Under the pieces are notes generated by a model. It worked only from the letters and a program-made list of their open reading frames with translations. It was not told the DNA's origin and did no database searches. Both the position numbers and the translations under genes were made by a program. 64,000 nucleotides of DNA from Blastococcus sp. TBT05-19. GTDB taxonomy: Bacteria > Actinomycetota > Actinomycetes > Mycobacteriales > Geodermatophilaceae. The stretch is taken from contig NZ_QOHI01000001.1 in NCBI RefSeq assembly GCF_003319095.1, positions 434,001-498,000 of the forward strand, in the 5' to 3' direction. Positions 19,632-30,862 of the stretch are shown here, in pieces (the stretch's first letter is position 1; each line of letters starts with the position of its first letter).

Positions 19632-20300
19632 TCAGGCGAGGGCGTGCGCGACCACCGCGAGGTCGGCTACCAGCGCGGCGTAGGCGGCGTCGCGGGCCTC
19701 GTCGGGCGTGCGCAGGATGGCCGAGGGGTGCGTGGTCGCGAGGATCCACGTCTGGTGCGCGGCGTCCTCGTCGTCGTCCTCGGTGGGTGCGGGTGCGCCC
19801 GGCGGCGTCCACGGCATCAGCCGGCCGTGGTCCTGGGTGATCCGGAACGACGGCGCGATGAGCGACTTGGCCGCCGTCGCGCCCAGGGCCACCACGACCT
19901 CGGGCTGCAGGAGGGCGAGCTCGGCGTCCAGCCACGGGCGGCAGGCCCGCAGGTGCTCGGGCCGAGGCGTCTGGTGGATGCGCCGCTTGCCCTTCACCGT
20001 GTGCGAGAAGTGCTTGACCGAGTTGGTGATGTAGCTGTCCCGCCGCTCGATGCCGGCCTCGGCCAGCGCCTTGTCCAGCAGCCGTCCGGCGGGACCCACG
20101 AACGGCTCGCCCTTCCGGTCCTCCTGGTCGCCGGGTTGCTCGCCCACGAGCACGACCCGCGCCGTGCCGGGGCCCTCGCCGAACACGGTCTGGGTCGTGT
20201 CCTGCCACAGCTCGCACGCCCGGCAGCCGGCCGCGGCCGCGCGCAGCTCCTCCAGCCCGACCCCGGACGGCGGCTCGGCGATGCCGTTGCGCTCGCTCAT
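19632..20300 (-). CDS. udgX: UdgX-type uracil-DNA binding protein / family-4-like uracil-DNA glycosylase
   Basis: 222 residues. Motif A is GEQPGDQED (53-61), and the UdgX-specific insert KRRIH (105-109) places a histidine at residue 109, the residue known in Mycobacterium smegmatis UdgX to form a covalent bond with the abasic sugar after uracil excision. Motif B region is HPSAILR. Cysteines at 26, 29 and 120 fit part of the [4Fe-4S] cluster site. The family recognises uracil in DNA and becomes stuck to it. I chose the ATG at 20300 over one six codons upstream. It is divergent from a GNAT gene. Confidence 0.93.
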   Translation of the reverse strand: MSERNGIAEPPSGVGLEELRAAAAGCRACELWQDTTQTVFGEGPGTARVVLVGEQPGDQEDRKGEPFVGPAGRLLDKALAEAGIERRDSYITNSVKHFSHTVKGKRRIHQTPRPEHLRACRPWLDAELALLQPEVVVALGATAAKSLIAPSFRITQDHGRLMPWTPPGAPAPTEDDDEDAAHQTWILATTHPSAILRTPDEARDAAYAALVADLAVVAHALA

Positions 20301-20360
20301 GGTCCGATGACACCGCACCGGGCATCCCGGCGCGACACGGCGTCGCTAGCGTGGGCGCCC

Positions 20361-20816
20361 GTGGCGCGGTCCGACGGGTACGAGTTCGACGACGACCTCG
20401 CGCGGGTCGACGTGGACGCGGTGTGGGCGTTCCTGTCCGAGCACGTGTACTGGGGCAGGTGGCGGTCGCGCGCCGACTTCGACCGGCAGCTCGCCGCCTC
20501 CTGGCGGGTGGTGGCCTGCTACGAGCAGGGCACGGGTGCGACGGTCGGCTTCGCGCGGGCGGTCTCCGACGGCGTGGGGTTCGCCTACCTCGGCGACGTG
20601 TTCGTGCTGCCCGCGCACCGCGGCCGCGGTCTCGGGGTGCGCCTGGTCGAGGAGATGGTCGAGCGGGGACCGGGCGCCGGCTTCCGGTGGCTGCTGCACA
20701 CCGACGACGCCGGCGGCCTGTACGAGCGCTTCGGCTTCGCGCCCGCGTCGACGGTCATGGAGCGGCGGCACGGCACGGAGCGCGCGGACGGGGAAGCGGT
20801 ACCGGAGAGTTCGTGA
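20361..20816 (+). CDS. GNAT-family N-acetyltransferase
   Basis: 151 residues. The acetyl-CoA binding motif is VFVLPAHRGRGLGVRLVEEM (about 78-97), followed by the GLYERFGF signature near the C-terminus. The small-molecule or protein substrate cannot be predicted. The start is GTG at 20361, 60 bp from the divergent udgX start; longer in-frame extension would overlap udgX. It is followed after 46 bp by an ABC exporter gene pair. Confidence 0.88.
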   Translation: MARSDGYEFDDDLARVDVDAVWAFLSEHVYWGRWRSRADFDRQLAASWRVVACYEQGTGATVGFARAVSDGVGFAYLGDVFVLPAHRGRGLGVRLVEEMVERGPGAGFRWLLHTDDAGGLYERFGFAPASTVMERRHGTERADGEAVPESS

Positions 20817-20862
20817 GCACCGCTACGGTTCTCCCGCACGGGGGACGACGGCAGGAGGACAG

Positions 20863-21777
20863 GTGCTCGAGTTCGACGCGCTGCGCAAGAGCTTCGCGGC
20901 GAACCAGGTCCTGGACGGCGTGAGCTTCGCCGTCCGGCCCGGTTCGATGTTCGGGTTCTGCGGCTCGAACGGCGCCGGCAAGACGACGACCATGCGCATC
21001 GCCATGGGCCTCGTCCGCCCCGACGAGGGCGAGGTGCGCTGGCAGGGGCGGGCCCTGGACCAGGGCGCGCGGCGCCGCATCGGGTACATGCCGGAGGAAC
21101 GCGGCCTCTACCCGAAGATGAAGGTCGGCGAGCAGGTCGCCTACTTCGGCCGGCTGCACGGCATGGATGCCGCCGCGGCCTCCCGCGCCTCCGCCGAGTG
21201 GGTGGACCGCCTCGGCCTGGGCGAGCGCCGCAACGACCCCGTCGAGAAGCTGTCGCTGGGCAACCAGCAGCGGGTGCAGTTGGCCGCCGCGCTGGTGAGC
21301 GGGCCGGAGGTGCTCATCCTCGACGAGCCGTTCTCCGGGCTGGACCCCATCGGCGTCGACTCCCTGGCCGAGGCGCTGCTGGACCAGGCCCGGGCCGGTG
21401 TCCCGGTGGTCTTCTCCAGCCACCAGCTCGACCTGGTGGAGCGGCTCTGCGACTCCGTCGGCATCCTCGCCCGCGGCCGCATGGTCGCCACCGGCACCGT
21501 GGAGGAGCTGCGCCGGCGCGAGGCCGGCCGGCTGCTCCGCGTGGTCGTCCCCGATGCCGCACCGCAGTGGGCCGCGTCGCTCCCCGGCGTCCGTGTGGTG
21601 TCCGAGCAGGCCGGCGACACGGTCCTCGAGCTCGCCGGCGACACCGACGACCAGACCGTCCTCGCCGCCGCGGTGCGCACCGGGCGGGTCACGCACTTCG
21701 CCTGGCAGCAGCCGACGCTGGTCGAGCTGTTCCGCGGGGCGGTGGCGGCCCCGGCCTCCCAGGAGGTGGCGGCGTGA
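20863..21777 (+). CDS. ABC transporter ATP-binding protein (NatA/YhaQ-like)
   Basis: 304 residues. Walker A is GSNGAGKTT (about 37-45), the signature is LSLGNQQRVQLAAAL, Walker B is VLILDEPFSGLD and the H-loop is FSSHQLDLVERLC. The C-terminal about 90-residue extension and the LSLGNQQ variant signature are typical of NatA/YhaQ-type exporters. AGGAGG lies four bases upstream of GTG 20863. It overlaps the permease gene by 4 bp (GTGA), so the two subunits are translationally coupled. Transported substrate unknown; sodium or peptide export is possible by homology. Confidence 0.9.
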   Translation: MLEFDALRKSFAANQVLDGVSFAVRPGSMFGFCGSNGAGKTTTMRIAMGLVRPDEGEVRWQGRALDQGARRRIGYMPEERGLYPKMKVGEQVAYFGRLHGMDAAAASRASAEWVDRLGLGERRNDPVEKLSLGNQQRVQLAAALVSGPEVLILDEPFSGLDPIGVDSLAEALLDQARAGVPVVFSSHQLDLVERLCDSVGILARGRMVATGTVEELRRREAGRLLRVVVPDAAPQWAASLPGVRVVSEQAGDTVLELAGDTDDQTVLAAAVRTGRVTHFAWQQPTLVELFRGAVAAPASQEVAA

Positions 21778-21846
21778 GCGGACAGGGGCGTGAGCATCGC
21801 AGCGAGGAACGAGCGAGGAGCGGAAAGCCCCGCGGGAGCGAACCGA
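21774..21846 (+). repeat. Dispersed 73-bp repeat, copy B
   Basis: Ungapped match to 18144-18216 at 64 of 73 positions. As in copy A, it starts at the GTGA that joins the upstream stop and a downstream GTG. Here it is read through in frame and supplies about the first 24 codons of the ABC permease. Both copies share the same open reading phase (pattern SxQxREHRSExRARSG). Confidence 0.8.
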
Positions 21847-23039
21847 GGGCGGGGAGCGAGCCGCGGACCCCGGGGAGTGCGGGGCTCGTGCGGCTCGTCG
21901 CCGCCCGCGAGATCTCCGCCCGCATCCGGGACAAGAACTTCATCATCAGCTCCGTCGTCATCCTCGTGGTGCTGCTGGGCGCCATGGGCATGCAGGTCGC
22001 GCTCGGTTCGGGCGGCGACTCCACCCGGATCGGGCTGGTCGGCGGCAGCGTCGAGCTCGGTGAGGCCCTCGAGGCGCAGGGCGAGGCGCTCGACGTCGAC
22101 GTCACCGTGGTCGGCATCGATGACGAGTCCGCCGCGCGCACCGCGATCGAGGACGGCGACGTCGACGGCGTGCTCGTGGCCGACGGGGCCGGCGAGCCCG
22201 AGCTGCTGGTCGAGCAGTCGCCCGACGGCGCGCTGCAGACGGTCGTGCAGGGCGCGGTGGCGCAGCTGGCGGTGGCCGACCAGCTCGCGGCCGCGGGGAT
22301 CAGCGCCCTCGACGTGCCCCAGGTCGGGGTGACGGCGCTGGACCCGGACGCCGACCAGGACGGGCAGCGCGTCGGCATGGCGATCATCGGCGTCTCGCTG
22401 CTGTACGGCCTGCTGATCCTCTTCGGCCAGTTCGTCGCCCAGGGCGTGGTGGAGGAGAAGTCCAGCCGGGTGGTCGAGCTGCTGCTGGCGACGATGCGGC
22501 CGTGGCAGCTGCTGGCCGGGAAGATCATCGGCCTGGGGCTGCTCGGCCTCGCGCAGATCGTGCTGATCGTCGTCATCGGGGTCGCCGGCTCGCTGGCGCT
22601 GGACATCATCGACATCCCCGGCGAGCTGATCGGCACCGCCGTCGCCGTCGTCGCCTGGTTCGTGCTGGCCTACGCCTTCTACGCCGCGATCTTCGCCGTC
22701 ACCGCCTCGCTGGTCAGCCGGCAGGAGGACCTCAACACCGTCGTGATGCCCACGATCATGGTGCTGGTCGTGGCCTTCGTCGTCGGCATCCAGGCCGCGG
22801 CGGAGCCGGAGGGGACGCTGGCGGTCATCACCTCCTACGTGCCCGGGCTCTCGCCGATGGTGATGCCGGTGCGGCAGGCCTCGGGCAGCGTGGCGGCCTG
22901 GGAGCTCGTGCTCTCGGCCGCGCTGATGGTCGCCGCGGTCGTGCTGGTCGTGCGGCTCGGTGGGCGGGTCTACGCCGGGGCGCTGCTGCGCACCAGCGGC
23001 AAGGTGACGATGCGGGAGGCGATGAAGGCCGAGCGCTGA
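21774..23039 (+). CDS. ABC-2 type transporter permease (NatB/YhaP-like) with repeat-derived N-terminus
   Basis: 421 residues. After a charged, Arg/Ser/Glu-rich N-terminal stretch of about 35 residues, much of it encoded by repeat copy B, the conserved protein begins (LVRLVAAREISARIRDKNF). It has one N-terminal transmembrane helix, a large extracytoplasmic domain (about 75-200) and about five further helices including the EEKSSRVVELLLATMRP motif of ABC-2 exporters. Start GTG 21774 overlaps the ATPase stop. A later start is possible in principle but no good ribosome site is seen, so translation through the repeat is likely. Confidence 0.88.
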   Translation: MSGQGREHRSEERARSGKPRGSEPRAGSEPRTPGSAGLVRLVAAREISARIRDKNFIISSVVILVVLLGAMGMQVALGSGGDSTRIGLVGGSVELGEALEAQGEALDVDVTVVGIDDESAARTAIEDGDVDGVLVADGAGEPELLVEQSPDGALQTVVQGAVAQLAVADQLAAAGISALDVPQVGVTALDPDADQDGQRVGMAIIGVSLLYGLLILFGQFVAQGVVEEKSSRVVELLLATMRPWQLLAGKIIGLGLLGLAQIVLIVVIGVAGSLALDIIDIPGELIGTAVAVVAWFVLAYAFYAAIFAVTASLVSRQEDLNTVVMPTIMVLVVAFVVGIQAAAEPEGTLAVITSYVPGLSPMVMPVRQASGSVAAWELVLSAALMVAAVVLVVRLGGRVYAGALLRTSGKVTMREAMKAER

Positions 23040-23071
23040 TTGGCCCGCCGCCTCCCGGGTAGCGCGGCTGC

Positions 23072-24052
23072 ATGGCGATGCAGCTGGGCTACACGATGAT
23101 GACCGAGCAGGCCGGGCCGAGGGACCTCGTCGGCCACGTGGTGGGAGCCGAGGAGGTCGGCTTCGACTTCGCGGTGAGCAGTGACCACTACTTCCCGTGG
23201 CTGGACGAGATGGGGCACTCGCCGAACGCCTGGGTGACCCTCGGCGCGGTCGCCCAGGCGACCAGCCGGATCCCGCTGATGACCTACGTGACCTGCCCGA
23301 CCTTCCGCTACCACCCGGCGGTCGTCGCCCAGCAGGCCGCGACGCTGCAGATCCTCTCCGAGGGACGCTTCACCCTCGGGCTGGGCGCGGGGGAGAACCT
23401 CAACGAGCACGTGGTCGGGCAGGGCTGGCCGCCGGCGGACGTCCGCCACGAGATGGTCGTCGAGGCCCTGCAGATCATCCGGGAGCTGTTCGACGGCGAG
23501 GGCTACACCAACTTCCGGGGCCAGCACTTCGACGTCGAGTCGGCCAAGCTCTGGGACCTGCCGGAGAAGCGGGTGCCGATCGGCTTCGCCGCCGGTGGGA
23601 AGCAGGCGGCGAGGATCGCCGGCGAGCTGGCCGACGTCCTCGTGGCGACCGATCCGCTGGCCGAGCTGGTGGAGGGGTTCGAGGCGGCCGGCGGCGCCGG
23701 GAAGCCGAAGGTCGCCCAGATGCCGATCAGCTTCGGCACCGACAAGGCCGCCGCCGTCACCCGGGCGCACACCCTCTTCCGCTGGTTCGGCCTCGGCTGG
23801 AAGGTCAACGCCGAGCTGCCCGGCACGGCGGCCTTCGACGGGGCCAGCCAGTTCGTCCGCGAGGAGGACGTCGAGGGCTCGATCCCGTGCGGTGACGACG
23901 TCGGCGCGGTCATCGACGCGGCGCGCGAGTACGCCGACGCCGGGTTCACGCACCTGGCCCTGGTGCAGATCGGCGGGGACCAGCAGGAGCCCTACCTGGA
24001 GTGGACGCGGACGTCGCTGCTGCCCGCCTGGCGGGAGGCGTTCGGGAGCTGA
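23072..24052 (+). CDS. F420-dependent LLM-class oxidoreductase (TIGR03557-like)
   Basis: 326 residues of the luciferase-like monooxygenase fold. The N-terminal LGYTMMTEQAGPRDLVG and the blocks GFDFAVSSDHYFPW and LGLGAGENLNEHVVGQGWP match the actinobacterial F420-dependent subgroup related to F420-dependent glucose-6-phosphate dehydrogenase. It would transfer hydride between F420 and an organic substrate; the substrate is not known. The start is ATG at 23072, 32 bp after the ABC permease, so it may be in the same transcript. Presence implies the organism makes F420. Confidence 0.85.
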   Translation: MAMQLGYTMMTEQAGPRDLVGHVVGAEEVGFDFAVSSDHYFPWLDEMGHSPNAWVTLGAVAQATSRIPLMTYVTCPTFRYHPAVVAQQAATLQILSEGRFTLGLGAGENLNEHVVGQGWPPADVRHEMVVEALQIIRELFDGEGYTNFRGQHFDVESAKLWDLPEKRVPIGFAAGGKQAARIAGELADVLVATDPLAELVEGFEAAGGAGKPKVAQMPISFGTDKAAAVTRAHTLFRWFGLGWKVNAELPGTAAFDGASQFVREEDVEGSIPCGDDVGAVIDAAREYADAGFTHLALVQIGGDQQEPYLEWTRTSLLPAWREAFGS

Positions 24053-24167
24053 TCGGGGCCCCGGGCCAGCTCACCGGGTGACCGATCGGCCCCGGGGCGA
24101 TCCCTTGGGGTGAGGTGGAGGCGCGGAGGGGCGCGGAACGGGCCTCCGCGCCGCGATCATCGTCGGC

Positions 24168-25028
24168 ATGACCGAGGACCTCGATGCGCGCATGCGGCGG
24201 CTGCTGGCCTCCGAGGACGCCGCCGCGCTGATCGACCTCGGCTGCGACCTGGCCGACGCCGGCCGGCAGGGGGACGCCGAGACGTGCTTCCGCCGCGCCT
24301 TCGAGCTCGGCGACAGCATGGCGGCCTTCAACCTCGGCAACTCCCTCGCCGCGCAGAACCGGTGGGAGGAGGCGGTCGACGCCTACGAGGTCGCGCTGCG
24401 CGGCGGCGAGGCCGACGCCTGGCGCAACCTCGGGCTGGTGCTCGAGGACCTCGGCGACCTCGCCGGCGCCATGCGCGCCTACCGGGGCGCCGCCGCCGCG
24501 GGTGACCTGGAGGGCGGCCTGCAGCTGGCCTTCCTGCTCCGCGAGCAGGGCGAGCGCGACCAGGCCATGGCCGTGGCCGAGGAGTTCGCGGCCGCCGGTG
24601 ACGAGGAGGCGAAGGCCGTCGTCGCCTGCTGGCGCTGGTGCTCGACGCTCGACCCGTCGCTGGAGGAGGACCTGCGCGCCGGCCAGCACCACTTCCCGGC
24701 CGCCCGCGCCGACCTCGCCCACCTGCTGCGCGAGACCGGCCGCGCCGTCGAGGCCCGCTCGGTGCTGGAGCGCGGCGCGAAGCTGGGCGAGCAGGTGGCC
24801 TGGCTGCCGCTGGGCAACCTCTACCGCGAGGAGCTCGGCGACGAGGAGGCGGCCGAGGAGGCCTACCGCAGCGGGATCGCCGCGGGGGACACCTACTGCC
24901 ACCAGAACCTGGCGGTGCTCCTGGCCGACCGCGGTGACCTCGAGGGCGCCGTCGAGCAGTTCCGCCTCGGCGCCGAGGCCGGCGACTCCCTCGCCGCCCA
25001 GTGCCTGCAGGAGCTCGAGCGCGATTGA
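24168..25028 (+). CDS. Tetratricopeptide/Sel1-like repeat protein
   Basis: 286 residues, acidic and almost entirely helical repeats. Units such as MAAFNLGNSLAAQNRWEEAV, DAWRNLGLVLEDLGDLAGAM and YCHQNLAVLLADRGDLEGAV recur about every 34-36 residues, giving about seven repeats. There is no signal peptide or membrane segment. Such proteins are usually scaffolds for protein interaction; no partner is suggested by context. ATG 24168 is the start. A strong palindromic hairpin follows the stop. Confidence 0.8.
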   Translation: MTEDLDARMRRLLASEDAAALIDLGCDLADAGRQGDAETCFRRAFELGDSMAAFNLGNSLAAQNRWEEAVDAYEVALRGGEADAWRNLGLVLEDLGDLAGAMRAYRGAAAAGDLEGGLQLAFLLREQGERDQAMAVAEEFAAAGDEEAKAVVACWRWCSTLDPSLEEDLRAGQHHFPAARADLAHLLRETGRAVEARSVLERGAKLGEQVAWLPLGNLYREELGDEEAAEEAYRSGIAAGDTYCHQNLAVLLADRGDLEGAVEQFRLGAEAGDSLAAQCLQELERD

Positions 25029-25057
25029 CGGCGACCGGTGCCGCGGTACCGGCACCG

Positions 25058-25079
25058 CCGCCGCGCTGCAGCGCGGCGG
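25058..25079. terminator. Perfect 22-bp palindromic hairpin after the TPR gene
   Basis: Arms CCGCCGCGC (25058-25066) and GCGCGGCGG (25071-25079) enclose TGCA, so the whole element is a perfect palindrome. It begins 29 bp after the TPR stop and precedes ppc. It is a likely factor-independent terminator without a T-run. Confidence 0.6.
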
Positions 25080-25169
25080 TCGCCGCGGTAGCGCGGCAGC
25101 GAGCCGCGACGATCGTCGACGGCGCGCTCACGACATGAGTCCGTCACGTGCGTCCCCGATACTCGGGCG

Positions 25170-27966
<2,797 letters not shown>

Positions 27967-27974
<8 letters not shown>

Positions 27975-29073
27975 GCGCTGGTTCCTGCGCCGCCGACCGG
28001 AGGACGACCCCGACCTGCGGGTGGCGGTGAGCGGCGCCGACGTGCGCGGGGCGGCGATGGCCCTCGGCCTGTCGCCGGCCGCGCTGGCGCCCGCGGTGCA
28101 CGACCCGCGGCTGCGGGTCCTGGTGGGCGAGGGGCAGGCCGCCCTGGTGCGCCGGCAGTGGCACCCCGAGGGGTTCGCCGAGGCCGTGCTGCTGCGGCGC
28201 TCCGCGGTGCCGCTCGAGCACCCGGCGGTGCTCGCGCTGGCCGCCGGCTGGGGCTGCGAGCGGGTGCGGCACGGGAGCACCGACCGGTGGCGCGAGGTCG
28301 CCGGGCCAGGACCCGACGCCCCGCTGCCCGACCGGTTCCGCCACCTGGCGGCGCTGGCGGCCAGCCGGGTGGAGATCGCCGTCGGCCTGACCCGCGACAG
28401 CGGCGAGGAGCGCACCAAGGACGACGGCAGCCCCCTGCTGGCCGCCGACGAGGCCGCGCACGCGGCGGCGGTCGAGGCGCTGGCAGGCCTCGGCGTGACC
28501 GTGCTCAGCGAGGAACGCAGCGACAGCCCCGTCGGCCGCGGCGCGCCGTGGATCGTGCTCGACCCGCTGGACGGCACCGGCAACTTCTCCGCCGGGCTCC
28601 CGCCGTGGGCCTTCTCGGCGGCGCTGGTGCACAACGGCGTGCCGGTGGCCGGGCTGGTCGCCGACCTCGCCTCCGGGCGCCGCTGGACCGGGGTCGACGG
28701 CGTCGGCGCGGAGCGGGACGGCGTGCCGATCTCGCCGCGGCCGGGCAGCACCGTCGTCGTCCCGAGCGGGCCCTCCGGGCGGACCGTGTCGGTGCCCTCG
28801 ACCGCACGGCGGGTGCGGGTGACCGGCTGCACCGCCGTCGACCTGTGCCTGGTCGCCGACGGCGCGGCCGCCGCCTGGCACGACCTCGACCGCAGCGGCA
28901 CGCACGTGCACGACGTCGCCGGTGGGCTGGCGGTGCTGCTGGCGGCCGGGGGCGCGGCGCTCGACCCGGATGGGCGGCCGCTGCACCTGGAGCCGGACAC
29001 CGAGAAGAAGATCCGCTTCGTCGCGGCGTCGTCGGTCGAGGAGGCCGCGGCGCTGCTCGCCGCGGTGGCCTAG
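27967..29073 (+). CDS. Inositol-monophosphatase-family protein with about 130-residue N-terminal extension
   Basis: 368 residues. The C-terminal about 240 residues are an IMPase-type phosphatase: metal site motif [18 protein letters not shown] (about 197-214) and the second metal block in [17 protein letters not shown]. Family members hydrolyse inositol phosphates, PAP or fructose-1,6-bisphosphate. The first about 130 residues precede the usual start of the fold and are not recognised; they look globular and Leu/Ala/Arg-rich. Start GTG 27967 overlaps ppc by 8 bp. The stop shares CTAG with convergent fprA. Confidence 0.8.
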
Positions 29074-30479
29074 CGCCCGGCCGCCGCCCGGACCGCCGCC
29101 AGCAGGGTCTCCCGCTCGTGCAGCGTCGTGCGGGCCCGGCCCCTGGTCGCGCCGAGGGCCTGCTCGGCGGCGTCGATCGCGCGCCAGTCCTCCAGCAGCA
29201 CCGGCTCCGCACCCCGGGCCTGCAGCGTGCGCACCAGGTCGTCGACCGGCCCGCGCACGCGCAGCGTCCCGTCCCCGGCGTCGGCGAGCAGCCCGGCGAC
29301 GGTCTCCCGCGCGTCGTGCTTGTTGTGGCCGACGACCCCGGACGGCCCGCGCTTGATCCACCCGGCCACGTACTCGCCGGGTGAGGGGCGGCCGTCGCGC
29401 AGCACCCGCCCGGCCTCGTTCGGCACCGTGCCCGACCGCTCGTCCACCGGCAGCCCCGGCAGCGGGGTGCCGAGGTAGCCGACCGACCGCACGACCAGGT
29501 CGGCAGGGATCACCTCGAGCTCGCCGGTGCCCATCGCCCTTCCGTCGCCGTCGACGGCGGTGCGCTCCACCTCCACCCCGGTGACCCGGTCCTCGCCCAG
29601 CAGCCGCACCGGGCGCCGGTAGAAGCGCAGCCTCAGCCGCGCGTGCCCCGGCTCCGGCCGGTGCTGGGACCACTCGCGCAGCACCGCGAGGTTGCGGGCG
29701 ACGCCGCGGTCGGCCGCGGCGCGCTCCTCGGCGTCGGCGTCCAGGACCAGCTCGGCGGGGTCGACCAGCACGGTGGCCCGCGCGAGCTCCCCGAGCTCGC
29801 GCAGCTCCTGGGTGGTGAAGGTGGCCTGGGCCGGGCCGCGGCGGCCCAGCACGGTGACCTCCTCGACCTCCGTCGCGGCGAGCGCGTCGAGCACGTGCTG
29901 CGGCATGTCCGTGGGCTCGAGCTCCTCGGGCGTGCGGGCCAGCACCCGGCCGACGTCCAGCGCCACGTTGCCGACCCCGATCACCACCACCGACCGGACC
30001 CCGGCCAGTGCGGCCTCCACGCCGGCCCGGTCGGCGTCGGGGTGCCCGCAGTACCAGGAGACGACGTCGGTGGCGGCGAGGCTGCCGGGCAGGTCCTCGC
30101 CCTCGATGCCCAGGTGGCGGTCCAGCGCCGCGCCGTAGGTGTAGACGACGGCGTCGACGTGGTGCCGCAGCTCGTCGAGGGTGATGTCGGTGCCGACCTC
30201 GACGTTGCCGACGAACCGCACCAGCGGGTGGTCGAGGCTGCGGTGCAGCGTGTCCCGGATGGCGCGCATCTTCGGGTGGTCGGGGGCGATGCCGTGCCGC
30301 ACCAGGCCGAACGGCGTGGGCAGCCGGTCGATCAGGTCGACGGCGACGGGGATCTCGCTCTGCCGCGTGAGGGCGTCGGCGGCGAAGATGCCCGCCGGGC
30401 CGGCGCCGACGACGGCGACCCGCAGCGGGTGCTCGGCCGACGGGGGAGGGGGAACGCTCTCGTCGGCCACGACTGGCAT
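29070..30479 (-). CDS. fprA: NADPH:ferredoxin reductase, FprA type
   Basis: 469 residues. The FAD motif VAVVGAGPAGIFAADAL lies at about 21-37 and the NADPH motif VVVIGVGNVALDVGRVLAR at about 156-174. Segments PTPFGLVRHGIAPDHP and GWIKRGPSGVVGHNK are hallmark blocks of adrenodoxin-reductase-like FprA. It passes electrons from NADPH to ferredoxin for P450s or iron-sulfur enzymes. I chose ATG 30479 (MPVVADESV); an ATG 18 codons upstream would precede a proline/tryptophan-rich non-conserved stretch. It overlaps the convergent IMPase stop by 4 bp. Confidence 0.92.
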   Translation of the reverse strand: MPVVADESVPPPPSAEHPLRVAVVGAGPAGIFAADALTRQSEIPVAVDLIDRLPTPFGLVRHGIAPDHPKMRAIRDTLHRSLDHPLVRFVGNVEVGTDITLDELRHHVDAVVYTYGAALDRHLGIEGEDLPGSLAATDVVSWYCGHPDADRAGVEAALAGVRSVVVIGVGNVALDVGRVLARTPEELEPTDMPQHVLDALAATEVEEVTVLGRRGPAQATFTTQELRELGELARATVLVDPAELVLDADAEERAAADRGVARNLAVLREWSQHRPEPGHARLRLRFYRRPVRLLGEDRVTGVEVERTAVDGDGRAMGTGELEVIPADLVVRSVGYLGTPLPGLPVDERSGTVPNEAGRVLRDGRPSPGEYVAGWIKRGPSGVVGHNKHDARETVAGLLADAGDGTLRVRGPVDDLVRTLQARGAEPVLLEDWRAIDAAEQALGATRGRARTTLHERETLLAAVRAAAGR

Positions 30480-30553
30480 CCTGACGCGGCCGGGGCCGCT
30501 CCACCAGGGTTGGCCGTCCGGATCCGTCCGCACCGTCGCTCCAGGAGGCCCCC

Positions 30554-30862
30554 GTGTCCGTCGTCGTCGTCGCCACCATCACGCCCCGGCCCGATGCGGT
30601 GGACGCCGTCCGGGAGGCGCTGCTGGCCGCCGTCCCGCAGGTCCACGCCGAGCCCGGGTGCGAGCGGTACGCCCTGCACGAGGCCGACGGCGTCTTCGTG
30701 ATGGTCGAGCGCTGGGAGAGCCGGGAGGCGCTGAAGGTGCACGGCAAAGCCGAGGCGCTGACCACCCTGGGCGCCTCGATCGGCGACAAGCTGGCCGCGC
30801 CGCTCGACGTCCGCTACCTGGCGGCGGTTCCGGCGGGCGACCCGGAGAAGGGCGCGATCTAG
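30554..30862 (+). CDS. Antibiotic biosynthesis monooxygenase (ABM) domain protein
   Basis: 102 residues, a single dimeric ferredoxin-like beta-barrel domain. The pattern VVVVATITPRPDAVDAVREAL, then EPGCERYALHE and FVMVERWESREALKVH, is the ABM/YgiN signature. Members act on quinones or other small substrates; many are uncharacterised. Start GTG 30554 has AGGAGG upstream (30543-30548). The stop shares CTAG with the convergent secreted-protein gene. Confidence 0.88.
   Translation: MSVVVVATITPRPDAVDAVREALLAAVPQVHAEPGCERYALHEADGVFVMVERWESREALKVHGKAEALTTLGASIGDKLAAPLDVRYLAAVPAGDPEKGAI

Noticed and set aside
24053-24110. GC-rich CGGGGCC/GGCCCCG hairpin after the F420 oxidoreductase gene.
   Set aside because: Stem of seven pairs with a loop of about 30 bases is weak; not listed as a terminator.
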